DNA of 64,000 nt from DAHVFK01 sp035310985 (GCA_035310985.1 DATGDH010000029.1:67551-131550), one strand, 5' to 3'. Counted from the stretch's first letter, positions 52,515-60,985 are shown. The notes: generated from the letters alone by a model not told the origin. Numbers and translations are program-made.

Positions 52515-53735
52515 GTGTTTCCCGGTCTCGATACCGATACGCGCGGCGCCGGCCGGCTGGCGCAGAACGTAATGCACTTCGCGCGGCTGCTGCGCGCCGC
52601 GGGCCTGCGCATCGGTCCCGACCGCGTGATCGACTGCGTCCGTGCGCTGGAGATCGCCGGCGCGTCGCGGCGCGACGACTGGTACTGGACCATGTCGAGC
52701 GTGCTGCTTTCGCGCGAGGAGCAGCGCCCGATATTCGACCAAGCGTTCCGCATATTCTGGCGCGACCCGAAGCTGGTCGAAAAGATGATGCAGATGCTGC
52801 TGCCGAAGACCTACGGCCGGGCGGGCAAGGAGGACGAGCAGCAGGCGCAGCGGCTCACCGACGCGCTGTTCGGGCAGAAGAGGCCGGAGCCGCGCGAGCA
52901 GCAGGAACAAAGGGTCGAGCTCGACGCGAAGCTCACATTCTCCGCCAGGGAAGTGCTGCAGCGCCTGGATTTCGACACCATGTCCGCCGCGGAGCTGGCC
53001 GAGGCCAAGAAGATGATCGCGGCCCTGCGGCTGCCGCTGCCCCAGATCCGCACGCGTCGCCTGGCGCCGAGCGTGCGGGGACGGCGTGTCGACCTACGCG
53101 CGACCTTGCGCGAGAGCCTGCGCGAGGGCGGCGACGTGATCCCGCTCGTGCGCGCGGCGCCCAAAGAGGTGCATCCGCCGCTCGTCGTGCTGTGCGACAT
53201 CTCCGGCTCGATGAACCCCTATTCGAGGATGTTCCTGCACTTCCTGCACGCCATCACAAACGACCGCGACCGCGTTTCGGTTTTCGTGTTCGGTACCCGA
53301 CTCACCAACATTACGCGGCAGTTGCGTCACCGCGACGTCGACGTGGCGATGGCCAAGGTGGCCGACGCAATCAAGGACTGGTCGGGAGGCACGCGCATCG
53401 GCGCGTGCCTGCGCGAATTCAACTGGCGCTGGAGCCGGCGCGTACTCGGCCAGAACGCCTGCGTGCTGCTGGTCTCGGATGGACTGGATCGCGAGGCGGG
53501 CGAAGGCCTTGGCGAGGAAATGGAGCGGTTGGCGAAGTCGTGCCGCTATCTCGTGTGGCTCAATCCCCTGCTGCGCTACGAGCGCTTCGAGGCGCGGCCG
53601 GCGGGCGTGCGCGCCATGCTGCCGCATGTCGACCTGTTCCTGCCGGTGCATAATTTGAAGAGCCTGCTGGACCTTGCCCGTACTCTTAACGGCCCGATGA
53701 CGCGAACGACTCAGGAGAACCGCGCATGGAAATGA
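52515..53735 (+). CDS. coxE: VWA domain-containing CoxE family protein
   Basis: 406 aa from GTG 52515. Helical N-terminal part (residues 1-215) and a C-terminal von Willebrand A domain with the metal-ion site VVLCDISGSMNPYSRM and VLLVSDGLDRE. CoxE acts with the CoxD ATPase in maturation of the Mo active site. It overlaps the coxG start by 10 bases, so translation is probably coupled. Confidence 0.94.
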   Translation: MFPGLDTDTRGAGRLAQNVMHFARLLRAAGLRIGPDRVIDCVRALEIAGASRRDDWYWTMSSVLLSREEQRPIFDQAFRIFWRDPKLVEKMMQMLLPKTYGRAGKEDEQQAQRLTDALFGQKRPEPREQQEQRVELDAKLTFSAREVLQRLDFDTMSAAELAEAKKMIAALRLPLPQIRTRRLAPSVRGRRVDLRATLRESLREGGDVIPLVRAAPKEVHPPLVVLCDISGSMNPYSRMFLHFLHAITNDRDRVSVFVFGTRLTNITRQLRHRDVDVAMAKVADAIKDWSGGTRIGACLREFNWRWSRRVLGQNACVLLVSDGLDREAGEGLGEEMERLAKSCRYLVWLNPLLRYERFEARPAGVRAMLPHVDLFLPVHNLKSLLDLARTLNGPMTRTTQENRAWK

Positions 53736-54325
53736 CAGGCGAGCAGCTCATCCCCGCATCGCAGCAGGACACGTGGAATGCGCTGAACGACCCCGAGATC
53801 CTCAAGGCCTGCGTGCCAGGTTGCGAATCGATCGACGCGATCGGCGAGAACGAGTATCAGGTGCTGATGGTCGCGCGGGTCGGACCCGTGAGCGCCAAGT
53901 TCAAGGGCAAGCTTTCGCTTTCGGACCTGAACCCGCCCAATTCCTACTCGATCGCGTTCGAAGGTCAGGGCGGCGCCGCGGGCTTCGGCAAGGGCGGCGC
54001 GCAGGTGAGCCTCGCCCAGGAGGCCGAAGGTACCCGGCTGAGCTATGCCGTCAAGGCGAGCGTCGGCGGAAAGCTCGCGCAAATCGGTTCGCGCCTGGTC
54101 GACGCGGCAGCACGCAAGATCTCCGAAGACTTCTTCAAGGCGTTCACCGAGAAGGTCGCGGCCCTGCACGGGGGTCCCGGCCACGAGGAGGCGCATGCGG
54201 AGCGTGGCCCCGAGCCGGTGCCTGCCGACCCCGACATGCCCACGATCTCGAACTCGGCCATCGCCTTGATCGCCGCCGCGGCGCTCGTGGCCGTGATCGT
54301 CGCGCTGTTCATGCTCTACGGATGA
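53726..54325 (+). CDS. coxG: CoxG family SRPBCC protein, membrane-anchored
   Basis: 199 aa. SRPBCC (START-like) domain, residues 1-150, with PASQQDTWNALNDPEILKACVPGCESI at the N-terminus and the region VGPVSAKFKGKLSLSDLNPP. An acidic linker precedes a C-terminal membrane helix (AIALIAAAALVAVIVALFML). CoxG anchors CO dehydrogenase-type enzymes to the membrane and has been tied to quinone delivery. Its TGA overlaps the alaX-like ATG as ATGA. Confidence 0.94.
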   Translation: MEMTGEQLIPASQQDTWNALNDPEILKACVPGCESIDAIGENEYQVLMVARVGPVSAKFKGKLSLSDLNPPNSYSIAFEGQGGAAGFGKGGAQVSLAQEAEGTRLSYAVKASVGGKLAQIGSRLVDAAARKISEDFFKAFTEKVAALHGGPGHEEAHAERGPEPVPADPDMPTISNSAIALIAAAALVAVIVALFMLYG

Positions 54326-55032
54326 GCACGCTGCTGTTCCGCGACGACCCGTACCTCAAGTACTGCGACGCGCAGGTCATCGCCGTCCAAGACGGCGCGC
54401 TCGAGCTGGACCGCACGGTGTTCTACCCCGCCGGCGGCGGCCAGCCAGGCGATCGGGGCGTCCTGCGCTTCGACGACGGGACCGAGCTGCGCGTGATCGA
54501 TTCGCGCCGCGGCGAGGGGCCCGATCGGGTGCTGCACGTGCTGGCTCCGGGCAGTCCCTTGCCGATTCACGGATCCGCGCTGCGCGCCGTGCTCGACTGG
54601 GAGGCGCGCCATCGCCACATGCGCCTGCACACTGCGCTGCACCTGCTGTGCGCGGTGGTCAAGGCGCCGGTCACCGGGGGACGCATCGGCGAAGACAAGG
54701 CGCATCTGGACTTCGACATCGAGATGGACAGGCTCGACAAAGCGTCGATCGAGGCGGAGCTGAACGCGCTGGTACGCGCGGCGACGCCCACCAGGACGCG
54801 CTGGGTCAGCGACGCGGAGCTCGACGCGAGTCCCGATCTGGTCCGGACGATGTCGGTCGCGCCGCCGCGCGGTGAAGGTCGCGTGCGCCTGCTCGACATT
54901 CCCGGGGTGGACCTGCAGGCCTGCGGCGGGACGCACGTCGCCAATACCGCCGAGATCGGGCCGCTGCGCGTCGCGCGCATCCGCTCGGAGGGCAAGCACA
55001 ACAAACGGGTGACGCTTGAGCCCGCACAATAG
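54322..55032 (+). CDS. AlaX-type alanyl-tRNA editing protein
   Basis: 236 aa. Resembles the editing domain of AlaRS: TVFYPAGGGQPGDRG, the zinc ligands in RLHTALHLL (HxxxH) and ACGGTHVANTAEIG (CxxxH). AlaX proteins hydrolyse Ser-tRNA(Ala) or Gly-tRNA(Ala) in trans. Size and the N-terminal GGGQPxD motif fit AlaX type II. It begins inside the coxG stop (ATGA), so it is the last coupled gene of the cox operon, which has no obvious functional reason. Confidence 0.92.
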   Translation: MSTLLFRDDPYLKYCDAQVIAVQDGALELDRTVFYPAGGGQPGDRGVLRFDDGTELRVIDSRRGEGPDRVLHVLAPGSPLPIHGSALRAVLDWEARHRHMRLHTALHLLCAVVKAPVTGGRIGEDKAHLDFDIEMDRLDKASIEAELNALVRAATPTRTRWVSDAELDASPDLVRTMSVAPPRGEGRVRLLDIPGVDLQACGGTHVANTAEIGPLRVARIRSEGKHNKRVTLEPAQ

Positions 55033-55173
55033 GACACGCCTCGCGCCGCCCCGCCCGTCGGCCGCTGCGGCCCGTCCGTCTACCGGCCCATGGCTGCAGG
55101 TACTATTTCCTCCTTTGCGCTTTTTTACGGGACCTATGATGGGCGCGAGCGTTCAAGCGAGGGCTGAGTCGAC

Positions 55174-55803
55174 ATGGGAGACATGCCAATGGCCGCGTTG
55201 AGGCAGCGCGAGCGCGCCGTGACCGAACGGCGTCCGGCGGTGATTCTGTTCGCCGAGCTGCGCAACTTCACTCGCATGTCGGAGATGCTTCCGCCGGAAA
55301 AGGTTCTTGCGCTGGCAAGCCAATTCTTCGCCCTGGTGGCGAGCGCGGTCGAGGAGCACGGCGGCGAGCTGCTCGCGGTGCACAACGACGAGCAGATGGC
55401 GATGTTCCGCAGCGGCGACATGGCCCAGGACGCCAAGCAGGCGGTCACCGCGGCGCAGCGCGTGCAGCGCGAATTCGGCGCGCTCACCCAGTCCTGGGAA
55501 GAGGAATACGGGCTGCGCGCCGCGGTCGCGATGGGACTGCACCTCGGCGAGGCGGTGTTCGGCATGGCCGGCCCGCAGGGCGCCGAGCAGTACGTCGCCT
55601 TCGGCGACTGCGTCAGCATTGCCGAACGTCTCGTGCATCGCGCGCGCGCCGGCGAATTCGTCTTTTCCCAGGCGCTCATGGAAGCCCTGACGGCCTCGGG
55701 CACGGATATCGATGCCGCCGAGTTGCCGCCGATCGAGCTCGTACGGCGCGAGCCTATCGAAATCTACGGCGTGCTGCTCGACACGCGGCTCGATTTCACC
55801 TGA
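55174..55803 (+). CDS. Degenerate class III cyclase homology domain protein
   Basis: 209 aa, a single cyclase-type domain. Two catalytic positions differ from active enzymes: the first metal Asp is Glu28 in ILFAELRNFTRMSE, and the transition-state Asn is Ser in FGDCVSIAERLVHRA; the second metal Asp remains in VHNDEQMAMF. It is therefore probably a binding or regulatory domain rather than an active cyclase. It follows alaX by 141 bases and its 3' end overlaps the convergent DsbA-like gene by 8 bases. Family secure, function unknown. Confidence 0.85.
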   Translation: MGDMPMAALRQRERAVTERRPAVILFAELRNFTRMSEMLPPEKVLALASQFFALVASAVEEHGGELLAVHNDEQMAMFRSGDMAQDAKQAVTAAQRVQREFGALTQSWEEEYGLRAAVAMGLHLGEAVFGMAGPQGAEQYVAFGDCVSIAERLVHRARAGEFVFSQALMEALTASGTDIDAAELPPIELVRREPIEIYGVLLDTRLDFT

Positions 55804-56461
55804 GCGGCAAGGCGGCTTCGGCCGCGGCTTGCCGGATGGCCGCAGCGATCGCCTGCGGCGGCTGTGCACCCGACACTGCGTACTTGCGTCCAATGATGAA
55901 GGTCGGCACGCCGGCGATGCCGAGCGCCTTCAGCTCTCCCTCGAGGCGAGCAAGGCGCCGCGCCTTTTCCTCGTCGGCCCAGTGGCCCTGGAGCCTCGCC
56001 GGATCCAGGCCGCAGGCGAGCGCGATTTCCTCCAGCACGCGGGCATCACCGGTGTCGCGCGCCTCCTCGAAATAGGCGCGGAACAGTGCCTCGACGACCT
56101 GCGCGCCGACGCCCTCCTCTTGCGCGAAGTCGATCGTCTGATGCGCGGCAAAGGTGTTTGGCGTGCACTGCATGCGCGCGAAGGCGAATTCGATTCCCTC
56201 GCCGCGTCCCTCCGCCGCCACCCTGGCGTCGAGCTCGGCGGAACGCTCGACCGAACCGAACTTCGCGCGCCGGTACGCGGCGCGCGCCACGCCCTCGCGC
56301 GGCATACCCGGGTTGAGCTGGAACGGCAGCCAGGCAACGCGCGGCGAGAGTGCCGGCTCGAGCTGCGCCAGGGCCTTCTCAAGTCGCCGCTTGCCGATGT
56401 AGCACCACGGGCAAATGACGTCCGACACGACCTCGATCGACATGCTTTTCGGCTCGACCAT
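55796..56461 (-). CDS. DsbA family oxidoreductase (FrnE-like)
   Basis: 221 aa from ATG 56461; no signal peptide, so cytoplasmic. N-terminal thioredoxin-like site VVSDVICPWCYIGKRRLEKAL (CPWC followed by YIG), a helical insertion, and GVPTFIIGRKYAVSGAQPPQ at the end with the cis-proline. This combination is typical of FrnE-type disulfide isomerases, related to 2-hydroxychromene-2-carboxylate isomerase. Starts 7 bases after the stop of a small membrane-protein gene. Confidence 0.92.
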   Translation of the reverse strand: MVEPKSMSIEVVSDVICPWCYIGKRRLEKALAQLEPALSPRVAWLPFQLNPGMPREGVARAAYRRAKFGSVERSAELDARVAAEGRGEGIEFAFARMQCTPNTFAAHQTIDFAQEEGVGAQVVEALFRAYFEEARDTGDARVLEEIALACGLDPARLQGHWADEEKARRLARLEGELKALGIAGVPTFIIGRKYAVSGAQPPQAIAAAIRQAAAEAALPLR

Positions 56462-56468
56462 GCACGCC

Positions 56469-56753
56469 TCAGGGAGATAGGCCGGTTGCCCAGCGGCTCG
56501 CGGCGACCGCCTCGTCCACGTCGCGCTGCTGCGCGGATTGTCCCTCGGCCGCATGCCGCGCGGCTCCCTCCGTCGCAGCGGGCTCGACCAGGGCCGCCTC
56601 GATGTCGCGCGTGCCGATTACCATGACGCGCACCCAGACGAGAAGGACGATGGTCGCGACGATCGCCAGCAGCCCGACCCAGCCGACCACCGGGTGGTCG
56701 CGCCGGCCGGCCCTGCGCCCCCAGGCGCGGCGATGGTCCTTGGCGGCTTGCAT
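56469..56753 (-). CDS. Small single-pass membrane protein, function unknown
   Basis: 94 aa. Basic N-terminus (KDHRRAWGRRAGRRDH), one hydrophobic helix at about residues 22-44 (VVGWVGLLAIVATIVLLVWV) and a soluble acidic/alanine-rich tail. By the positive-inside rule the N-terminus is cytoplasmic. I recognise no family. It lies between pmbA and the FrnE-like gene, all on the minus strand, with short gaps. Confidence 0.65.
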   Translation of the reverse strand: MQAAKDHRRAWGRRAGRRDHPVVGWVGLLAIVATIVLLVWVRVMVIGTRDIEAALVEPAATEGAARHAAEGQSAQQRDVDEAVAASRWATGLSP

Positions 56754-56793
56754 AGGCCTTTTGACAGCGTTCCGGGGCGGCTGTTCACGCCTC

Positions 56794-58161
56794 TCAGGCG
56801 CCCGCGATCGTCATGCCGTCGACCAGAATGGATCCCGAGCGACGCGCACCGCGCACGATCACGTCGCTGCCCACCGCGACGATCCCGCGCAGCATGTCCT
56901 TGAGGTTTCCTGCGATGGTGATCTCCTCCACCGGATAGCGGATTTCGCCGCCCTCGACCCAGTAGCCCGCGGCGCCGCGCGAGTAGTCGCCGGTGAGCAG
57001 GTTGACTCCCTGCCCCATGAGCTCGGTCACGAGCAGACCGGTGCCCATGGTCCTCAGCATGCCGGCGAAATCGGGCGCCGGACCGGCGCCGTTCTGCCGC
57101 ACGCTCAGGTTGTGGTGCCCGCCCGCGCTGCCCGTGCTCTGCATACCCAGCTTGCGCGCCGAATAGCAGCCGAGGAAATAGCCTTGCAGCACGCCGTCGC
57201 GCACCACGTCGCGCCGCCGCGTGGCGACGCCCTCCTCGTCGAACGGCGCGCTGGCCAGCCCCTGGGGCTCGAGCGGACTCTCCTGGACGCTGACGATCGG
57301 CGAGAACACCTGCTTCCCCAGGCTGTCGACGAGAAACGAGGTCTTGCGGTACAGGCTGCCGCCGCTCGCTGCGGACACGAACGCGCCGATCAGCTGGGTC
57401 GCGATCGGCGCCTCGAACAGCACCGGCGCCTTGCGGGTGCTGATCTTGCGCGCGCCGAGGCGCGCGAGCGCCCGCTCTCCAGCGTAGCGGCCGAGCGCGC
57501 CAGCGTCCGCGAGCCTGGCGGGCACGCGCGCGGCGCTGTACCAGTCGTCGCGCTGCATCAGGCCCCTGTCCTCAGCGATCACCGAGCACCACAGCGAGTG
57601 GCGCGAGGTCGGAAACCCCGCCATGAAGCCGAGGCTGTTCGCGAACACGAACTGCGAATGATGCGATCCGAGCGACGCGCCTTCGGAGTTCTTCAGCTTG
57701 CGCGACAAGGCGAAGGCCGCAGCCTCGCAGCGGCGCGCGATGTCTATCGCCTGCTCGGGTTCCAGGTCCCAGGGGTGAAACAGGTCCAGATCCGGCAGCT
57801 CGCGCGCGAGCAGCTCGGATTCGGGCGGACCCGCGCAGTCGTCCTCCGCGGTGTGGCGCGCGATCGCCAACGCGGCGGCGACGGTCTGCTCGCGCGCGCC
57901 CGCGGAGAAGTCGGACGTGCTGGCGTGGCCGCGGCGCACGTGCGGCCGCTCGCCGAGATAGACGGTGACGCCGATGCCCCTGTCGCGATTGTGCTCGAGC
58001 GTGTCGATCCTGCCCTTGCGTACCGTGACCGACAGGCCGTAGCCCTCGGAGACGTCGCACTCGCAGGCGCTCGCGCCGAGGCGCGCGGCGTGCGCGAGGA
58101 TGGCAGCGGCGAACTCGCGCAGCTCATCTGCGGTATGGGTGAAGCGATGCATCTTCGGCAT
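56794..58161 (-). CDS. pmbA: TldD/PmbA family metalloprotease PmbA
   Basis: 455 aa. N-terminal NADFIAK-like region absent; instead typical PmbA features: ASACECDVSEGYGLSVTVRKG with DTLEHNRDRGIGVTVYLGER, ARRCEAAAFALSRKL, and the C-terminal NLSVRQNGAGPAPDFAGMLRTMGTGLLVTELMGQGVN region (here GTGLLVTELMGQGVN), then DYSRGAAGYWVEGGEIRYPVEEI. PmbA (TldE) is the non-metal-binding partner of the TldD protease that matures microcin B17 and CcdA in E. coli. TldD is not in the window. Divergent from darP with only 22 bases between starts. Confidence 0.95.
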   Translation of the reverse strand: MPKMHRFTHTADELREFAAAILAHAARLGASACECDVSEGYGLSVTVRKGRIDTLEHNRDRGIGVTVYLGERPHVRRGHASTSDFSAGAREQTVAAALAIARHTAEDDCAGPPESELLARELPDLDLFHPWDLEPEQAIDIARRCEAAAFALSRKLKNSEGASLGSHHSQFVFANSLGFMAGFPTSRHSLWCSVIAEDRGLMQRDDWYSAARVPARLADAGALGRYAGERALARLGARKISTRKAPVLFEAPIATQLIGAFVSAASGGSLYRKTSFLVDSLGKQVFSPIVSVQESPLEPQGLASAPFDEEGVATRRRDVVRDGVLQGYFLGCYSARKLGMQSTGSAGGHHNLSVRQNGAGPAPDFAGMLRTMGTGLLVTELMGQGVNLLTGDYSRGAAGYWVEGGEIRYPVEEITIAGNLKDMLRGIVAVGSDVIVRGARRSGSILVDGMTIAGA

Positions 58162-58183
58162 GTCGCGCTATCATAACAGCGCG

Positions 58184-58660
58184 ATGCAGGATGACGTTCC
58201 GAGCAAGACGAAACGCAAGCAGGCGATGCACGAGCTGCAGGCGCTCGGCGCGGCGCTGGTCGCGCTCCCGCAGGGGCAGCGCACCGCACTCGGATTGCCC
58301 GCCGAGCTCGCCAGTGCCGTCGCGGAAGCACAGCGCATCACGAGCCGCGAAGGTCGGCGCCGTCAGCTGCAGTACATCGGCCGGCTGATGCGCGAGCTCG
58401 ACCCCGCGCCGATTCGCGCCGGGCTGGATCGGATCGCGGGTCGCTCTGCGGAGGACAACGCACGCCACCGCCGGCTCGAGCAGTGGCGCGCGCGGCTGCT
58501 GGAGGACGACGCGGCGCTCACCGACTTCGCGAGCGCGCATCCGACGGTCGACCTGCAGGCCTTGCGTGCGCTGATCCGCAACGCTCGCCGCGAGCAGGAC
58601 GAGGGGCGCCCGCCGCACGCTTTCCGCGAGATCTACCGCGTGCTGCGCGAGGTGGACTAG
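58184..58660 (+). CDS. darP: Ribosome-associated protein DarP (YjgA, DUF615)
   Basis: 158 aa, highly charged and helical. YjgA/DUF615 features: SKTKRKQAMHELQALGAALVALP, RRRQLQYIGRLMRELDP and AFREIYRVLREVD at the end. DarP assists late assembly of the 50S subunit. Start ATG 58184; pmbA starts 22 bases away on the other strand, a conserved pairing in proteobacteria. Confidence 0.94.
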   Translation: MQDDVPSKTKRKQAMHELQALGAALVALPQGQRTALGLPAELASAVAEAQRITSREGRRRQLQYIGRLMRELDPAPIRAGLDRIAGRSAEDNARHRRLEQWRARLLEDDAALTDFASAHPTVDLQALRALIRNARREQDEGRPPHAFREIYRVLREVD

Positions 58661-58662
58661 CG

Positions 58663-59115
58663 ATGCTTCGACTGGAGCCGCTGTTCCGCGCGGAGATCAC
58701 TCTTGCGCCGGCCCAGGAGCTCGGCGACACGCCGCTCGGCCGCAGACGCATCATCCCGATCACCGGCGGGACAGTGACCGGCGCACGGCTCTCGGGCGAG
58801 GTGCTGCCCGGAGGCGCGGACTGGCAGGTCATCCGCCCGGACGGCGTCGCCGATCTCGATGCGCGCTACACGATCCGCACTGCCGAGGGGGCGCTCGTCT
58901 ACGTGCGCAACCGCGGCTACCGGCACGGCCCGCCCGAGGTGATCGCGCGCCTGGCGCGCGGCGAAAGCGTCGACCCCTCGCTTTACTATATGCGCACGAC
59001 GCCGCGTTTCGAGACCGGTGACGAGCGCTACGCCTGGCTGAACCGCATCGTGTGCGTGGGTAGCGGGGCGCGCCTCGCTGGCGCAGTGAGGATCGATTTC
59101 TACGCCGTACAATGA
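58663..59115 (+). CDS. DUF3237 family protein
   Basis: 150 aa, beta-rich. DUF3237 features: LEPLFRAEITLAPAQELGDTPLGRRRIIPITGGTVTGARLSGEVLPGGADWQ (motifs GRRRIIPITGG and GEVLPGGADWQ), ARYTIRTAEGALVYVRNRGYR, and YYMRTTPRFETGDERYAWLN. Found mostly in soil bacteria and fungi; no established activity. It begins 2 bases after darP and ends 6 bases before mogA, so probably one operon. Confidence 0.9.
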   Translation: MLRLEPLFRAEITLAPAQELGDTPLGRRRIIPITGGTVTGARLSGEVLPGGADWQVIRPDGVADLDARYTIRTAEGALVYVRNRGYRHGPPEVIARLARGESVDPSLYYMRTTPRFETGDERYAWLNRIVCVGSGARLAGAVRIDFYAVQ

Positions 59116-59121
59116 CGTGCC

Positions 59122-59718
59122 ATGAGTACCAGCGAACGGCTTGTCGTCGGTCTTGTCTCGATCAGTGATCGCGCCTCCAAGGGCGTGTACCGCGACGCGG
59201 GTATCCCGGCGCTCAGGGAGTGGCTCGCGGGCGCGATCGCCTCGCCCGCATGGCGCGACGAGACGCGCCTGATCGCCGACGAGCAGCCGGTGATCGAAGC
59301 GACCCTGAAAGATCTCGTCGACGATATGGGCTGCCATCTGGTGCTGACCACCGGCGGCACCGGTCCGGCGCCGCGCGACGTTACCCCGGAAGCGACGCTC
59401 GCGGTCGCGGACAAGGTGATGCCCGGCTTCGGCGAGCAGATGCGCCAGATCAGCCTGCGCTTCGTGCCGACCGCGATTCTTTCGCGTCAGGTCGCGGTCA
59501 TCCGCAAGGGGGCGCTGATCATCAATCTTCCCGGGCAGCCCAAGTCGATCAGGGAGACGCTCGAAGGCCTGAAGGACGAAACCGGCAAGACGCTCGCACA
59601 GGGCATTTTCGCCGCCGTGCCCTATTGCGTCGACCTCATCGGCGGGCCGTATATCGAGACCCACGACGCCGTCGTGAAGGCGTTCCGGCCCAAGTCCGCC
59701 ATCCGAGCCAAGCCCTGA
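59122..59718 (+). CDS. mogA: Molybdopterin adenylyltransferase MogA
   Basis: 198 aa. Starts VVGLVSISDRASKGVYRDAGIPAL, then LVLTTGGTGPAPRDVTPEAT (nucleotide-binding loop with the catalytic Asp) and a C-terminal INLPGQPKSIRETLEGL. It adenylylates molybdopterin before molybdate insertion, so it contributes cofactor to the form II hydroxylase as well as to other Mo enzymes. Located 5 kb downstream of the cox operon, in the darP-DUF3237-mogA group. Confidence 0.96.
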   Translation: MSTSERLVVGLVSISDRASKGVYRDAGIPALREWLAGAIASPAWRDETRLIADEQPVIEATLKDLVDDMGCHLVLTTGGTGPAPRDVTPEATLAVADKVMPGFGEQMRQISLRFVPTAILSRQVAVIRKGALIINLPGQPKSIRETLEGLKDETGKTLAQGIFAAVPYCVDLIGGPYIETHDAVVKAFRPKSAIRAKP

Positions 59719-59731
59719 TCCGGTTCGCTCC

Positions 59732-60985
59732 ATGCATTTCATCATCGTCGACGAATCGCCCGAGCTGCGCACGGCGCTCGGCATCATGCTTTGCGCGCGC
59801 TGGCCGGACGCGGACCTCGACCTTTTTGATCCCACCGAGCGCGACGCCTTGCAGGCCGCTCTCGCCAAGGCAGGCGTGTCCGCCCTGCTGCTGCAGACGC
59901 CGTTTCCGGGCGAAGACGTCGTGGCGCTGGTACGCGCCATCTGCAGGGACCGGAAGGCGCCGCCGGTGCTCCTGCTCGCCGAGAAGGGCAGCGAGGAGCT
60001 GGCGGTACGAGCCATGAGGGCGGGCGCGGCGGACTTTCTTCCGCGGCGCGGCCTCACGCGAGCCTTGCTCGGCCGCCTGGTCGAGGACGCGCTTGCCGAG
60101 CACGAGGCGCACGCGCGCGTTTCCGCCGAAGTGGGCGCGCGCGAGAAGACGGCCACCCTGCCGATGGATGCGCGCGACCTGCGCGGCGCGGCGCGCGGCG
60201 ACGAGCAGCTGGTGCCGGGCTACCGCATCCTCGGGCAGATCGGCGAGGGCGGCATGTCGCGCGTGTACCTCGCCGAGCGCCAGCACGACGGCCTGGAGCT
60301 GGTGCTGAAGCTGCTCGACCCGGCGCTGTGGGAGGACAAGACGTTCATGCAGCGTTTCGTGCAGGAGTACAAGATCGTTGCTGCCTTGCAGAACGAATAC
60401 GTGGCGCGCATCTACGACCAGGGCTTCGCCGGGCGGCATCCTTACATCGCGATGGAGTACTTCCCGGGCGGCCATCTGAGGGCGCGCATGCAAGGCTGCA
60501 TCTCACCGCTCGAGGCCGCGCGCATCACCGCGCAGATCGCGCGCGCGCTGGACGCGATCCACGGCCACAACATCGTGCACCGCGACCTCAAGCCGCAGAA
60601 CATCCTGTTCCGCGCCGACGGACGGCCGGCGATCGTCGATTTCGGGCTGGCCAAGGACCTCCTGTCCGACGCCGACCTGACTCGTGGCGGCGTGGTTTAC
60701 GCCACTGCCCGCTACATGAGTCCGGAGCAGGTGCTGCGCCTCCCGGTAGACGCGCGCTCCGACCTGTACAGCCTGGGCGCAGTCTTTTACGAGATGTTGA
60801 CCGGCAGGAGGCTGTACGACGAGTACAAGGAAGCGGAGCTGCTACGCATGCACGTCTCCGGGCCGCTGCCCAGACTGCCACAGGCGATAGCCGGCTTCCA
60901 GCCGGTCCTCGACCGGCTGCTCGCCAAGCGCCCCGAAGACCGTTTCCAGAGCGCGCGCGAGCTTTTCGCTACCATTGCGGTATGA
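59732..60985 (+). CDS. Pseudo-receiver domain fused to a Ser/Thr protein kinase
   Basis: 417 aa. Residues 1-120 resemble a response-regulator receiver (FIIVDESPELRTALGIM), but the phospho-acceptor position is Gln55 (ALLLQTPFPGED) and the usual Lys is Arg (FLPRRGLTR), so it should not be phosphorylated. Residues about 164-417 form an intact Hanks-type kinase: GEGGMSRVYLAE, Lys193, HRDLKPQN with Asp285, DFGLAKD with Asp303, then YMSPEQVL and SDLYSLGAVFYEMLTG. No membrane anchor. Its stop overlaps the thyA start as ATGA. Input signal and substrates are unknown; the FHA-cyclase at 40.7 kb is a candidate target. Confidence 0.92.
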   Translation: MHFIIVDESPELRTALGIMLCARWPDADLDLFDPTERDALQAALAKAGVSALLLQTPFPGEDVVALVRAICRDRKAPPVLLLAEKGSEELAVRAMRAGAADFLPRRGLTRALLGRLVEDALAEHEAHARVSAEVGAREKTATLPMDARDLRGAARGDEQLVPGYRILGQIGEGGMSRVYLAERQHDGLELVLKLLDPALWEDKTFMQRFVQEYKIVAALQNEYVARIYDQGFAGRHPYIAMEYFPGGHLRARMQGCISPLEAARITAQIARALDAIHGHNIVHRDLKPQNILFRADGRPAIVDFGLAKDLLSDADLTRGGVVYATARYMSPEQVLRLPVDARSDLYSLGAVFYEMLTGRRLYDEYKEAELLRMHVSGPLPRLPQAIAGFQPVLDRLLAKRPEDRFQSARELFATIAV

